A DNA stretch of 64,000 nt from Chloroflexota bacterium (GCA_016195815.1 JACPYX010000001.1:109955-173954), one strand, 5' to 3'; shown: positions 36,795 to 44,603, counted from the stretch's first letter. The notes: generated from the sequence alone by a model not told the origin. Program-made: numbers and translations.

Positions 36795-36816
36795 AGTTTA
36801 TTAAATTGTTCCCGTT

Positions 36817-36844
36817 TTATAACACAAGCCGGAGAGCGTGTCAA
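36817..36844 (-). promoter_or_regulatory. metH promoter
   Basis: TTGACA (36839-36844) and TTATAA (36817-36822) with 16-nt spacing, ending about 22 nt before the S-box starts. Its -35 is back to back with that of the divergent regulator gene, 12 nt apart. Confidence 0.75.
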
Positions 36845-36856
36845 ACAAAAATTCGC

Positions 36857-36885
36857 TTGACACTTATCGAAATCACATTTAGACT
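36857..36885 (+). promoter_or_regulatory. Promoter of the tup regulator gene
   Basis: TTGACA (36857-36862) and TAGACT (36880-36885) with 17-nt spacing, directly upstream of the candidate operator and the ATG at 36911. Confidence 0.65.
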
Positions 36886-36887
36886 TA

Positions 36888-36909
36888 CGGTTAAGTTTTT
36901 CCTTAATCG
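36888..36909 (+). promoter_or_regulatory. Candidate autoregulatory operator of the tup regulator
   Basis: Imperfect inverted repeat CGGTTAAG, 6 nt, CTTAATCG (one mismatch) covers the presumed transcription start between the -10 box and the start codon. The position suits repression by the encoded regulator; binding is inference. Confidence 0.4.
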
Positions 36910-36910
36910 C

Positions 36911-37885
36911 ATGGACAACATCCAGACCCTGCGCGCTTTCGACCAGATCAAGTTATTAGCCGACTCGCACCGGATGCAGATCCTGCGCCTGTTGATGGCG
37001 CAGCCAGCCACGCTCACGCACCTGGCGCGGACCCTCAAGCGGTCACCGGCGTGGATTCGTCACCACATCAAGACGCTTGAATCCGCCAGCCTGGTCGAGA
37101 TGGTCGAGGTGCGCACGACGGGCAAAGTGACGGAAAAGTTTTATCGAGCAAAAGCCGGCGCGCTGCTTTTGCAGGAAATCATCCTGCCAAAAACAAGGAA
37201 GCCTGTCATCATTTTTTCGGGCAGTCATGACCTTGCCATCGAAGGCATTGCCGGGCATATCACAAAATATGTGGCCTTGCTGAATCTGCCCGTCGGTTCG
37301 CTGGACGGTCTCGTCAATCTCCGTCAGGGTTTATGCCAGGTCTCGGGCTCACACCTGCTTGACGAAAGCGGCGAATACAACACACCCACTGTCCGCCGTC
37401 TATTTCCCGATCGGGAAATGGAAGTAGTTACACTCGCCAACCGCACTCAAGGCCTTATGCTTGCTGGCGGAAATCCAAAAGGACTTAAGCGCATCGCCGA
37501 TATAGCGCGCACGAAGATCCGCTTTGTGAATCGCAACGCTGGCTCCGGTACGCGTCTATGGCTGGACAGGGAACTCAAGCGGCTCGCTATTTCATCTGAA
37601 AAAATTAACGGCTATGACCATGTTGTGAAAACACACAGCGATGCCGCTTCTTTAATTGAAGCGGGCAAAGCAGATGTATCTCTCGGCCTGCAAGCCGCTG
37701 CGCATCAACATCATCTTGATTTCATTCCGTTGTTCGAAGAACGATACGACCTTGTTCTGCCGCGCGAAAATGAAAAGGCTCTCACTCCCCTGCTCGACTA
37801 TTTACAGACAGCGGCCTTTCGAACTGAACTCAACATGCTGACGGGCTACAGTTCCTTTCACAGTGGTAAGCAAATTTCACTCTAA
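36911..37885 (+). CDS. ArsR-type HTH regulator with PBP-like ligand domain (putative tungstate/molybdate sensor)
   Basis: 324 aa from ATG 36911; the track start at 36806 reads through the promoter. N-terminal winged helix (LADSHRMQILRLLMAQPATLTHLARTLKRSPAWIRHHIKTLE) of the ArsR/HTH_20 kind, then a C-terminal domain starting KPVIIFSGSHDLAIEGIAGHI with NRNAGSGTRLWLD and KTHSDAASLIEAGKADVSLGL, i.e. the PBP-like domain found in ModE/TupR-type or molybdate-family proteins. It sits directly before tupABC (12 nt from tupA), so the likely ligand is tungstate or molybdate. The usual arrangement for such sensors uses a LysR/ModE-type HTH; an ArsR-type HTH is less common. Ligand is inferred from context. 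Confidence 0.82.
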   Translation: MDNIQTLRAFDQIKLLADSHRMQILRLLMAQPATLTHLARTLKRSPAWIRHHIKTLESASLVEMVEVRTTGKVTEKFYRAKAGALLLQEIILPKTRKPVIIFSGSHDLAIEGIAGHITKYVALLNLPVGSLDGLVNLRQGLCQVSGSHLLDESGEYNTPTVRRLFPDREMEVVTLANRTQGLMLAGGNPKGLKRIADIARTKIRFVNRNAGSGTRLWLDRELKRLAISSEKINGYDHVVKTHSDAASLIEAGKADVSLGLQAAAHQHHLDFIPLFEERYDLVLPRENEKALTPLLDYLQTAAFRTELNMLTGYSSFHSGKQISL

Positions 37886-37897
37886 AGGGAAAGAGAA

Positions 37898-38752
37898 ATG
37901 AAACGATTAATTTTCGTTTTTTTTATTGGCATCCTGCTTTCAGCTTGCGCACCTGCCACTGCACCGGCGCCCGCCAACCAGACCCTGATTTTAGCAACCA
38001 CCACTTCCACGCAGGACTCCGGCCTGCTGGACGTGTTGATCCCACTCTTTGAAACAGAGACCGGCTACAAGGTCCAGACAGTAGCGGTGGGAACAGGCCA
38101 GGCATTGAAGATGGGCGAAGAGGGCAACGCGGATGTCCTGCTCGTCCACGCGCCGTCATCCGAAAAAAACTTTATGGATGGCCGCTTCGGCAAGGACCGC
38201 GCATTGGTCATGCATAATGATTTTATTATTGTTGGCCCGGCCGCTGACCCCGCCGGCATCAAGGGCAAATCCGTTGCGGATGCCCTGAAGGCGATCTATG
38301 CAAACGGCGCGACGTTTGTTTCGCGCGGCGATGATTCTGGAACCAATAAAGCCGAGTTGACTTTGTGGACAAAAGTAAAACTCGATCCCAAAACCGAGAA
38401 GCCAGCCTGGTATCTCGAAACGGGCCAGGGCATGGGCGCAACACTGACAGTTGCATCTGAAAAAAACGCATATACATTGACCGACCGGGCTACGTATCTT
38501 GCCAGCAAGGCTGGTCTGCAGCTTGATATTCTGGTCGAGAAGGATAATGCGTTACTCAACGTTTACCACGTCATTACGGTTAATCCTGAGAAATGGCCCA
38601 AGGTCAATTACGACGGCGCCATTGCATTCTATAAATTTATGACGGAGGCTTCAACGCAGGATGTCATCGGCAGGTTTGGTGTGGATAAATACGGGCAACA
38701 GTTATTCGTCCCCGATGCGGGCAAGACGGATGCAGACCTGGGTTTGCCGTAA
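37898..38752 (+). CDS. tupA: Tungstate ABC transporter substrate-binding lipoprotein
   Basis: 284 aa. Signal peptide with an SAC lipobox (IGILLSACAP), then ILATTTSTQDSGLLDVLIP, the TTTSTxxSG anion-binding signature of TupA, and GDDSGTNKAELTLW and ETGQGMGATLTVASE for the second half of the site. TupA binds tungstate (WO4 2-) with much higher affinity than molybdate. Followed by permease and ATPase genes in order. Tungstate need suggests tungsten- or molybdenum-pterin enzymes elsewhere in the genome. AGGGAAAGAG lies before the ATG. Confidence 0.93.
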   Translation: MKRLIFVFFIGILLSACAPATAPAPANQTLILATTTSTQDSGLLDVLIPLFETETGYKVQTVAVGTGQALKMGEEGNADVLLVHAPSSEKNFMDGRFGKDRALVMHNDFIIVGPAADPAGIKGKSVADALKAIYANGATFVSRGDDSGTNKAELTLWTKVKLDPKTEKPAWYLETGQGMGATLTVASEKNAYTLTDRATYLASKAGLQLDILVEKDNALLNVYHVITVNPEKWPKVNYDGAIAFYKFMTEASTQDVIGRFGVDKYGQQLFVPDAGKTDADLGLP

Positions 38753-38762
38753 AATACCAATC

Positions 38763-39416
38763 ATGTTCCTTGATCCTGAAATCTGGCAGATCACCCTGCT
38801 CTCGTTGCAGGTCTCTGTGCTGGCGACCAGCATCAGCTTGTTGATTGGTCTGCCGTTCGGCACCTGGCTCGCGCTTGGAAATTTTCGCGGGCGTTCCTTT
38901 ATCCTAAGCATTATCAACACCGGCATGGCACTCCCGCCAGTAGTGGTGGGCCTAGTGGTCGCGATGACGTTATGGCGCTCGGGTCCGCTCGGGGACCTAA
39001 AGCTGATTTACACGCCGATGGCGATCATCATCGCCCAGACCGTGATTGCCGCGCCCGTTGTGACGGGACTGACAGCCGCCGCGCTCGAAGCCCTCGACCC
39101 GCGCCTGCAACAACAATTGCTCGGCCTTGGCGCATCGCACCTGCAAATGATCTGGATGTTGTGGCGCGAAGCGCGCCTGCCTTTGCTGGCCGCGCTGATG
39201 GCTGGGTTTGGAAGTGTCATCTCCGAAGTCGGCGCGTCCATGATGGTGGGCGGCAACATAAAAGGGCAGACGCGCGTTTTAACGACTGCCATCGTTTTGG
39301 AAACCAGCAAAGGCGGGTTCAACCAGGCGTTGGCGCTTAGTGCGCTCCTGCTGGTTATAACTTATCTGATCAATCTTGCGCTTACCGCGATCCAACAGCG
39401 GGGGACAAAACGATGA
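38763..39416 (+). CDS. tupB: Tungstate ABC transporter permease
   Basis: 217 aa from ATG 38763; the track ORF at 38661 starts inside tupA in another frame. The protein begins MFLDPEIWQITLLSLQVSVLATSISLLIGLPFGTWLAL, has five hydrophobic helices and the EAA-type loop EALDPRLQQQLLGLGASHLQMIWMLWREARLPLLAAL that contacts the ATPase. The pattern is that of ModB/TupB permeases. ATGA overlap with tupC (4 bp). Confidence 0.92.
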   Translation: MFLDPEIWQITLLSLQVSVLATSISLLIGLPFGTWLALGNFRGRSFILSIINTGMALPPVVVGLVVAMTLWRSGPLGDLKLIYTPMAIIIAQTVIAAPVVTGLTAAALEALDPRLQQQLLGLGASHLQMIWMLWREARLPLLAALMAGFGSVISEVGASMMVGGNIKGQTRVLTTAIVLETSKGGFNQALALSALLLVITYLINLALTAIQQRGTKR

Positions 39417-40138
39417 AAGCCCTGATCGAGATACACGATCTGCATATCCGGCGTAATGGGAGGGATGTGCTGGCGATTCCTGCATTGGAAATCCCGCGCG
39501 GTGAGACGCTGGCCGTAGTCGGCCCGAACGGGTCGGGAAAGAGCACATTTCTATTGGCGCTGGCGCATTTGCTAATCCCCGTCAGCGGCGGCATTTTTTT
39601 TGAGGGTAAATCACTTGAATGCTGGAATGATCTGGCATACCGCCGCAAGCTATCATTTATTTTTCAAGACCCTTTACTGCTCGACATGACGGTTGAACAA
39701 AACGTCGAACTGGGACTCAAATTTCGCGGACTGCCGAAGGATCAGATTCAAGCGCGGGTGGAGAAGTGGTTGAAACAATTGGGGATAGAGTCGCTGGCGA
39801 AACGGCGGGCCGGCCAGTTATCCGGCGGCGAAGCGCAGAGAGTCAGCCTGGCAAGATCGTTTGTGTTGGAGCCAGAATTAATTTTGCTTGACGAGCCGTT
39901 CTCATCGCTTGATCCGCCCACGCGCGCAAATCTGCTTGAAGGTTTATCTACATTGCTGGCAAAGGATCATCGCACCGCGGTCTTCGTCACGCATAATCTG
40001 AACGAGGCCGCGAAGTTAAGTCATCGCATCGCGGTGATGGTCAAAGGCATGTTGCGGCAGGTTGGCCCGGCGCGGCAGATCAAATCGAAACCAACAGATG
40101 AAGCAGTGGCATCTTTTTTGAAAGGATTGACCAATTAA
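39413..40138 (+). CDS. tupC: Tungstate ABC transporter ATP-binding protein
   Basis: 241 aa. Walker A GPNGSGKST (about residue 36), Q-loop FIFQDPLLLDM, ABC signature LSGGEAQRV, Walker B LILLDEPFSSLD and H-loop FVTHNLNEA are all intact. It energises uptake through TupB. Last gene of the regulator-tupABC cluster. The 130 nt after it contain only a small stable hairpin (CCCCGCGA...TCGCGGGG) without a T-tract. Confidence 0.93.
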   Translation: MKALIEIHDLHIRRNGRDVLAIPALEIPRGETLAVVGPNGSGKSTFLLALAHLLIPVSGGIFFEGKSLECWNDLAYRRKLSFIFQDPLLLDMTVEQNVELGLKFRGLPKDQIQARVEKWLKQLGIESLAKRRAGQLSGGEAQRVSLARSFVLEPELILLDEPFSSLDPPTRANLLEGLSTLLAKDHRTAVFVTHNLNEAAKLSHRIAVMVKGMLRQVGPARQIKSKPTDEAVASFLKGLTN

Positions 40139-40268
40139 GCATCCCTGTCCTTCGGACAAGAGGGTGGCTTAACGGCATACCCCGCGATCACTCGCGGGGC
40201 AGCCAAAGACCAACTCAGAGGGAGGAGAAAGAGTCTACCAAGCAGGCTTCGGAGGAAGCATGCCTAGT

Positions 40269-40487
40269 TCACAAAGGTTGATGGTCGGGGTTGGTGCCGC
40301 ACCAGACACAAACGGGCTGATCGAACTGGTTGCAAACGATGGCATTGGAACAGCGGCGAGCGACCACTCTCGGCGGCTGTTCGGGCAGGTTCTCGGCGGG
40401 ATAAATCACTTCGGTCTCCAGCGCAATCTCATGCCCAACATGTTGACAATATTTTACCTTGCTAACTTGCCAGGTGCGAACTGCCAT
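40269..40487 (-). CDS. Small Cys-rich protein (probable metal-binding), 72 aa
   Basis: ATG 40487 has the strong ribosome binding site TTTGGAGGTGTCAG (GGAGG, 6 nt). The protein has CQHVGH (Cys14, His16, His19) near the start and RRCSNAIVCNQ...VCVWCGTNPDHQPL near the end (Cys46, 52, 60, 63), a set able to bind zinc or iron. The middle AENLPEQPPRV is hydrophilic. I recall similar short hypothetical proteins with the ending CxWxGTNPD in related bacteria but no function. It is convergent with tupC and divergent-free, transcribed toward it. Confidence 0.7.
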   Translation of the reverse strand: MAVRTWQVSKVKYCQHVGHEIALETEVIYPAENLPEQPPRVVARRCSNAIVCNQFDQPVCVWCGTNPDHQPL

Positions 40488-40588
40488 CTGACACCTCCAA
40501 ATTACCTTTACAGTTTAAAGCATGTCAGACAAGCCTGCCAGTGACAGGCTTCCTAAAGGCGCGTGACAAATTGCCCAATTTTAGGACT

Positions 40589-40618
40589 AAAAAGGCCAGG
40601 TTTGTAACCTGGCCTTTT
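40589..40618. terminator. Bidirectional terminator downstream of the sugar dehydrogenase gene
   Basis: AAAAGGCCAGGTT, TGT, AACCTGGCCTTTT is a near-perfect 13-bp palindrome with A/T tails, 4 nt after the end of the sugar dehydrogenase gene on the minus strand. Confidence 0.88.
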
Positions 40619-40621
40619 GCT

Positions 40622-41854
40622 TTATTTTCCAAGGCGATAAATGGCGCCGCCGCGGTCGGCGAGATAGATTTCGCCGGACGGATCCTGGCCGAAGGATGTG
40701 ATGTTGAAGCCCGTCTCAAACAGGATTTGAGACTGCCAGCCACCCTGAGAGCGGATCAAGCCCCAAACTTTTCCGCTGCAAAAATCTCCGTAAAGATAGA
40801 TGCCCTGCCATTCAGGCATCGCGCCGCGATAGACGTATCCGCCGGTGACAGCGCATCCGCCCTCGGCGTGACTATATTCGGCGACGGGCATGGTGATGCT
40901 GATTCCAGCGGGCGGCTGGCCGGCATATCGATGCGACCCCTCATAATAATTCCATCCAAAATTCAAGCCCGGCGCGTTGGGCGCGGCGACATTTATTTCC
41001 TCCCATGTATCCTGACCAACATCGGCGATGTAAAGATCTCCCGTTGCGCGGTCAAAAGAAAAGCGCCACGGATTACGCAATCCATAGGCCCAGACTTCGG
41101 GCCTGCCGCCGCCGTTGACGAACGGATTGTCATTTGGAATTGCGTATGGATCGCCGCGATCAACATCTATCCGTAAGATCTTGGCGAGCAGGACATCCTT
41201 GTTCTGGCCGTTTCCGTTTGGATCGCCCTGCGAACCGCCGTCGCCGAGTCCCAAGTAAAGATACCCGTCCGGGCCGAAGATCATTTCACCACCGTTGTGG
41301 TTGGCGAATGGCTGGTCCACTTGCAGGAGGATTTTTTCACTGTTGGGGTCAGCCGTGTTTCCGGCGGCCTGGAAGCGCGCAATGACGGTGTCGCCGTTAT
41401 TGTCGGTATAGTTGATGTAGAAGTATGGGTTGTCTTTGAAGTTTGGATGAAAGGCCAGGCCAAGCAATCCCTGTTCGTTGCCCGTGCTTCCGACGCGACC
41501 GGTGATATCGAGGAAAGGCGTTTCGAGCAGTTGACCATTTTCCACTACGCGGATGCGCCCAACCTGCTCGAGAACAAACATGCGGCCTGAGCTGTCATCC
41601 GGGAATTGAATATCCACGGGTGAGTCAAAACCGGAGGCAACTTGAGTCCATTTGTATAAAGTTGAATCCGGGAATGATGCGGCGTTGGGTGGCGCGGGAG
41701 TAACTGTCGCGGTGGGCGGGGCGGGCGTAAAGGTTTGAGATGAGGAAACGCTCGGGGTATCGGCGGGCGCTTTCGGCGTGAGGGGAGGAGGCGTTTTTAA
41801 TCCCGCGCAGGCAGTTACAAATAACACCAATAAAACTGGCAGGATGAGCTTCAT
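40622..41854 (-). CDS. PQQ-dependent sugar dehydrogenase (GSDH/sorbosone dehydrogenase family) lipoprotein
   Basis: 410 aa. Lipobox FVTACAG, a Thr/Pro linker, then a six-bladed propeller: SPVDIQFPDDSSGRMFVLEQVGRIRVV, LLGLAFHPNFKDNPYFYINYTD, FGPDGYLYLGLGDGGSQGDP and the NPWRFSFDRATGDLYIADVGQDTWEEIN motif. Related soluble glucose dehydrogenases oxidise aldose sugars with PQQ and calcium; PQQ binding here is assumed from the family. Anchored outside the membrane. Only 5 nt from the stop of the YkvA gene, so an operon with it. Confidence 0.88.
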   Translation of the reverse strand: MKLILPVLLVLFVTACAGLKTPPPLTPKAPADTPSVSSSQTFTPAPPTATVTPAPPNAASFPDSTLYKWTQVASGFDSPVDIQFPDDSSGRMFVLEQVGRIRVVENGQLLETPFLDITGRVGSTGNEQGLLGLAFHPNFKDNPYFYINYTDNNGDTVIARFQAAGNTADPNSEKILLQVDQPFANHNGGEMIFGPDGYLYLGLGDGGSQGDPNGNGQNKDVLLAKILRIDVDRGDPYAIPNDNPFVNGGGRPEVWAYGLRNPWRFSFDRATGDLYIADVGQDTWEEINVAAPNAPGLNFGWNYYEGSHRYAGQPPAGISITMPVAEYSHAEGGCAVTGGYVYRGAMPEWQGIYLYGDFCSGKVWGLIRSQGGWQSQILFETGFNITSFGQDPSGEIYLADRGGAIYRLGK

Positions 41855-41859
41855 ATGTT

Positions 41860-42222
41860 TTACTGTTTGCCCTCTTTTATCTCGACCGAGTCGGCATCAA
41901 CCACATCATCCTGACCATCAGCGATATCTGAATTACCGGCAAGTTTTTTCATGTGTTCCTGAACGACATCCTGCGGAGATAGCTCGATGAAAAGATAGTA
42001 TCCGAGGCTCAAAACTGCCACATCATCCACTGCATCCAAACCAGGAATACCTGGGATCAGGTCGAAAGGCCATATCCAATATGCCAACGCCCCGATGGGT
42101 ATGAGTTTTGTCCAGAAACTAACGCGTCGATCTCCCAATAGGCGGAGAGTTAATTTTACACTCGTTGCAACTCCTCGCAGAAAACCTTGTCGAGGAATTA
42201 TCATGTCTTTTTTATCGGCCAT
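41860..42222 (-). CDS. YkvA family (DUF1232) membrane protein
   Basis: 120 aa. The core WTKLIPIGALAYWIWPFDLIPGIPGLDAVDDVAVL is the DUF1232 signature (P-D-LIPD-like helix pair), with a membrane-associated helix and a charged C-terminal tail. CAGGAG precedes the ATG at 42222. Role of the family is unknown. Located upstream of the sugar dehydrogenase gene on the same transcript, divergent from osmC. Confidence 0.85.
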   Translation of the reverse strand: MADKKDMIIPRQGFLRGVATSVKLTLRLLGDRRVSFWTKLIPIGALAYWIWPFDLIPGIPGLDAVDDVAVLSLGYYLFIELSPQDVVQEHMKKLAGNSDIADGQDDVVDADSVEIKEGKQ

Positions 42223-42329
42223 GTCATACTCCTGTCGTGCCAGAATTCATTATATTATACACGCGGAAGATTTTTGAGTTTTGCCGCGTCAATTGGACGT
42301 ACAAAAAATATTTTTGGGAGTGGCAAAAA

Positions 42330-42708
42330 ATGGAAATTATCATTGATTTTCCGGGTGGATCAAAAGTGGATGCGCATTGGGGGGCCGTTCAGTGTACAAA
42401 CCGACCAGCCTCCTGCGGCGTCCGCGCCGACACCGTTCGAGATCTTTCTTTCTTCGATTGGAACCTGCGCCGGGATTTACGTGCTGGGCTTTTGCAAACA
42501 GCGCGGGCTTTCAACGGAGGGAATGAAGATCGTCCAGCGCGTGTCCAGCAATCCGATGAGCGGCATGGTGGAGAAGATTGATTTGGAGATACAACTGCCG
42601 CAGGGTTTTCCAGAGAAATATCGCGAGGCAGTCATCAACTCGGCGCAGTTATGTACGGTGAAGAAACACCTGGAGAATCCGCCGAAGTTTGAAGTCACGA
42701 CAAAATAA
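42330..42708 (+). pseudogene. OsmC family protein gene with a +1 frameshift at a G-run
   Basis: ATG 42330 (GGGAG 9-10 nt upstream) reads MEIIIDFPGGSKVDAHWG, then leaves the family frame at the six-G run 42379-42384. After deleting one G the protein continues PFSVQTDQPPAASAPTPFEIFLSSIGTCAGIYVLGFCKQRGL to the TAA at 42708, a complete OsmC-like protein of 125 aa with both peroxide-reducing cysteines (IGTC and GFC). The two halves therefore belong to one gene. Possible causes: sequencing indel in the homopolymer, a real loss-of-function mutation or phase variation. The track shows the parts as two overlapping ORFs. Confidence 0.85.
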
Positions 42709-42773
42709 TTTTATAAAGGCACGGCAAGGATACCGCGAACATGTTGCAGGAACCCTTGGCCGTGCCCTTACGC

Positions 42774-42779
42774 TATAAT
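42774..42779 (+). promoter_or_regulatory. -10 element of the NYN protein gene
   Basis: Perfect TATAAT ending 7 nt before ATG 42787; expected transcription start at the start codon, so probably leaderless. No good -35 seen. Confidence 0.55.
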
Positions 42780-42786
42780 CGGGGCA

Positions 42787-43248
42787 ATGCCTTACCTGAT
42801 TGACGGCCATAACCTGATCCCAAAACTCGGCCTGCGTTTGGATGCACCCGACGATGAAATGGAATTGGTGGCGATCCTGCAGGAGTTTTCGCGCCTCTCG
42901 CGGCGCGAAGCGGAAGTTTATTTCGATGGCGCGCCGAGCGCTCAGGCGCGCACACAAAAATTTGGCACAGTAACCGCTCACTTTATCCGGCTGGGTGTGA
43001 CGGCAGATTCAGCCATCAAAGCCCGCCTTCAAAAAATGGGGCGCGGGGCGCGCAACTGGGTGGTGGTCAGTTCGGATCATGAGGTACAAAACGCGGCCCA
43101 AAAAGCTCACGCCGAATCTATTTCATCAGATTTATTTGCGGGGCAACTCAAACACGCGCAAGCATCCGCGCCCCAGGCAACAGGCGAACGAATACTTTCA
43201 GCCGAGGAAATTGATGAATGGTTAAAGTTCTTCGATAAGAAAGAATAA
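42787..43248 (+). CDS. NYN domain RNase (YacP-like)
   Basis: 153 aa. MPYLIDGHNLIPKLGL starts with the PIN-like Asp (YLIDGHN), EAEVYFDGAP carries the second acidic residue and VVVSSDHEVQNAAQKAHAESISSDLFAGQL the third block; this is the NYN/YacP (Rae1-like) layout of ribosome-associated or mRNA-cleaving endonucleases. The genome's target RNA is unknown. Probably transcribed without a leader. No neighbour gives a clue. Confidence 0.85.
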   Translation: MPYLIDGHNLIPKLGLRLDAPDDEMELVAILQEFSRLSRREAEVYFDGAPSAQARTQKFGTVTAHFIRLGVTADSAIKARLQKMGRGARNWVVVSSDHEVQNAAQKAHAESISSDLFAGQLKHAQASAPQATGERILSAEEIDEWLKFFDKKE

Positions 43249-43655
43249 AAAATCAGACAAGTCGTCTCCGATTTCTAATCCAGGGTTAATGTAATCTGGA
43301 CAAATCGGATGTATATTTGCACCAAGACACCTGCCCTCCCTTTTACTGGTATTCAAGGTGTCAACCACCTGAAAGCAGTCTGCATGCCCCCCCCATGTCG
43401 GCTGACGGTGGTGTCCCTCCCCCTCAAGGTGACAGGCGCGTCTTTTATGATGCGCCTGTCAACCGTTTAAAGACTCTGCTCCGACGCTCGTTGTCAGGAC
43501 ATCTTTCACTGATGCTCTTCCCGCCTCAGGCAGGACTTTGGACTGTGCGCGGTATTGAGCGGATTCAGCCTGCCCCTATCAATTCAGTGTTCCCTTTTTT
43601 GAGCCAGAAAACTATCCAGGGCTCAAGCTTGCAAGACGACGCAACCCCAAATAAT
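43249..43655. other. Gene-free region with a strong hairpin
   Basis: About 400 nt with no recognisable gene or RNA. Only a short track ORF with odd composition (43317-43676) exists, with no similarity I know. It contains an 11-bp perfect hairpin TGACAGGCGC...GCGCCTGTCA (around 43430-43462) and a run of eight C's at 43385-43393. It adjoins an IS3 remnant, so it may be decayed mobile DNA. Confidence 0.5.
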
Positions 43656-43660
43656 ATAGT

Positions 43661-43925
43661 GGATCAGGAAATTTAGACAGGAAAACGGGCATAATTGGGG
43701 TGAACTTTCCGGAGAAAGACATGCCCAAACGAAAACGCTTATCTGCCAGCCAAAAGGCACAAATCGTTTTGGAAGCCATCCGAGAGGAAAAGAGTGTCGC
43801 TCAGATCGCAGCTGAGAACAGCCTCCACCCGAACACGAAAAACAACTGAACGAACTGTATGCCGAGATTGGGCGCTTGAGCGCCCAATTGTCCTGCTCAC
43901 CTTCCTCGATCAACAATTTGTCGCT
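43661..43925 (+). mobile_element. IS3-family remnant (truncated orfA)
   Basis: Left-end-like AGTGGATCAGGAAATTTAGAC is followed by ATG 43721 and MPKRKRLSASQKAQIVLEAI...VAQIAAENSLHPN, the HTH N-terminus of IS3 orfA (OrfA transposase), which stops at 43849. From 43831 another frame gives EHEKQLNELYAEIGRLSAQL, the C-terminal leucine-zipper end of the same protein, so an internal deletion has joined the two ends. orfB is missing. A dead insertion sequence. Confidence 0.8.
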
Positions 43926-44030
43926 TTTTCTCATCCGCAAAACTACTTGTCCGAGGATCGCGCCATTTTGCCTGTATCGAAATCGGCAAAGCGGCGCTAG
44001 CGGGGTGAAGTTTTGAAGCGTATCATCAGA

Positions 44031-44600
44031 ATGATGACCGTTACCCTGACCAAACTCAACTGCCCCAATTGCGGCGCGCCGATCAATTGGGATGGCTCGT
44101 ACGGCAAGCCCGTCACCTGTCCCTATTGCGGCTCGACTTTCATGCCGGGTGCGACAGATGTGGACGACGTGTGGCTCTTTACGGACCCGGTGGCGCGCGC
44201 CCGCTACGAGTTCAACGGCACGCTCGACAAACTCGAACACGACATCCGCTACGAAGTTTTGCGCGGCGGGACATGGAGTGACCTTGACCGCCAATGCAAG
44301 CACGAACTCGACCGCCTTGAGCGCGAGGGCGCCATCCGCAAACTGGCATCGTTCTGGAGTCTCTCGCCGTTCCCGCCGGTCTATCGCGCAAAACAGGATG
44401 GGGAGTTGAATCTCGGCGGTAAACGTTTCCCGTTTAAAAAAGGACAGGAACTCGTCTGGGCCTGCCCGATGACCCGCGATCGTTTTGAATTGGATGATCC
44501 CATCTTCATTGGCGATTTTAATTCCGAGCGTGTACAGCGCACTTGCGGCGAGATGGCGCAGGCAATGATGGGACGTATGAAAACCATGATGGAGGAATGA
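44031..44600 (+). CDS. Zinc-ribbon protein of unknown function (paralogue 1)
   Basis: About 189 aa. Near the N-terminus CPNCGAPINW...VTCPYCGSTF forms a four-Cys zinc ribbon. The following domain begins DVWLFTDPVARARYEF and contains LEHDIRYEVLRGGTWSDL, SPFPPVYRA, LGGKRFPFKKGQE and ends in CGEMAQAMMGRMKTMMEE. The next gene encodes the same domain without the ribbon. Start uncertain: ATG 44031 or 44034, or TTG 44013 after GGGGTGAAG. Function unknown; no motif of a catalytic family recognised. It lies just downstream of the IS3 remnant and upstream of its paralogue by 3 nt. Confidence 0.8.
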   Translation: MMTVTLTKLNCPNCGAPINWDGSYGKPVTCPYCGSTFMPGATDVDDVWLFTDPVARARYEFNGTLDKLEHDIRYEVLRGGTWSDLDRQCKHELDRLEREGAIRKLASFWSLSPFPPVYRAKQDGELNLGGKRFPFKKGQELVWACPMTRDRFELDDPIFIGDFNSERVQRTCGEMAQAMMGRMKTMMEE

Positions 44601-44603
44601 CCC

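Noticed and set aside
38661-38762. N-terminal extension of tupB in the ORF track
   Set aside because: It overlaps tupA in another frame and lacks hydrophobic or permease features; the internal ATG 38763 starts the conserved permease.
40139-40268. Terminator after tupC (CCCCGCGA...TCGCGGGG hairpin)
   Set aside because: The stem is strong but there is no T-run on either strand; kept only as a remark.
43317-43676. 119-aa ORF in the gene-free region
   Set aside because: No ribosome binding site, low-complexity composition and no similarity I recognise.
43623-44303. 226-aa minus-strand ORF over the IS3 remnant
   Set aside because: Overlaps the IS3 remnant and the zinc-ribbon gene in antisense; no motif.
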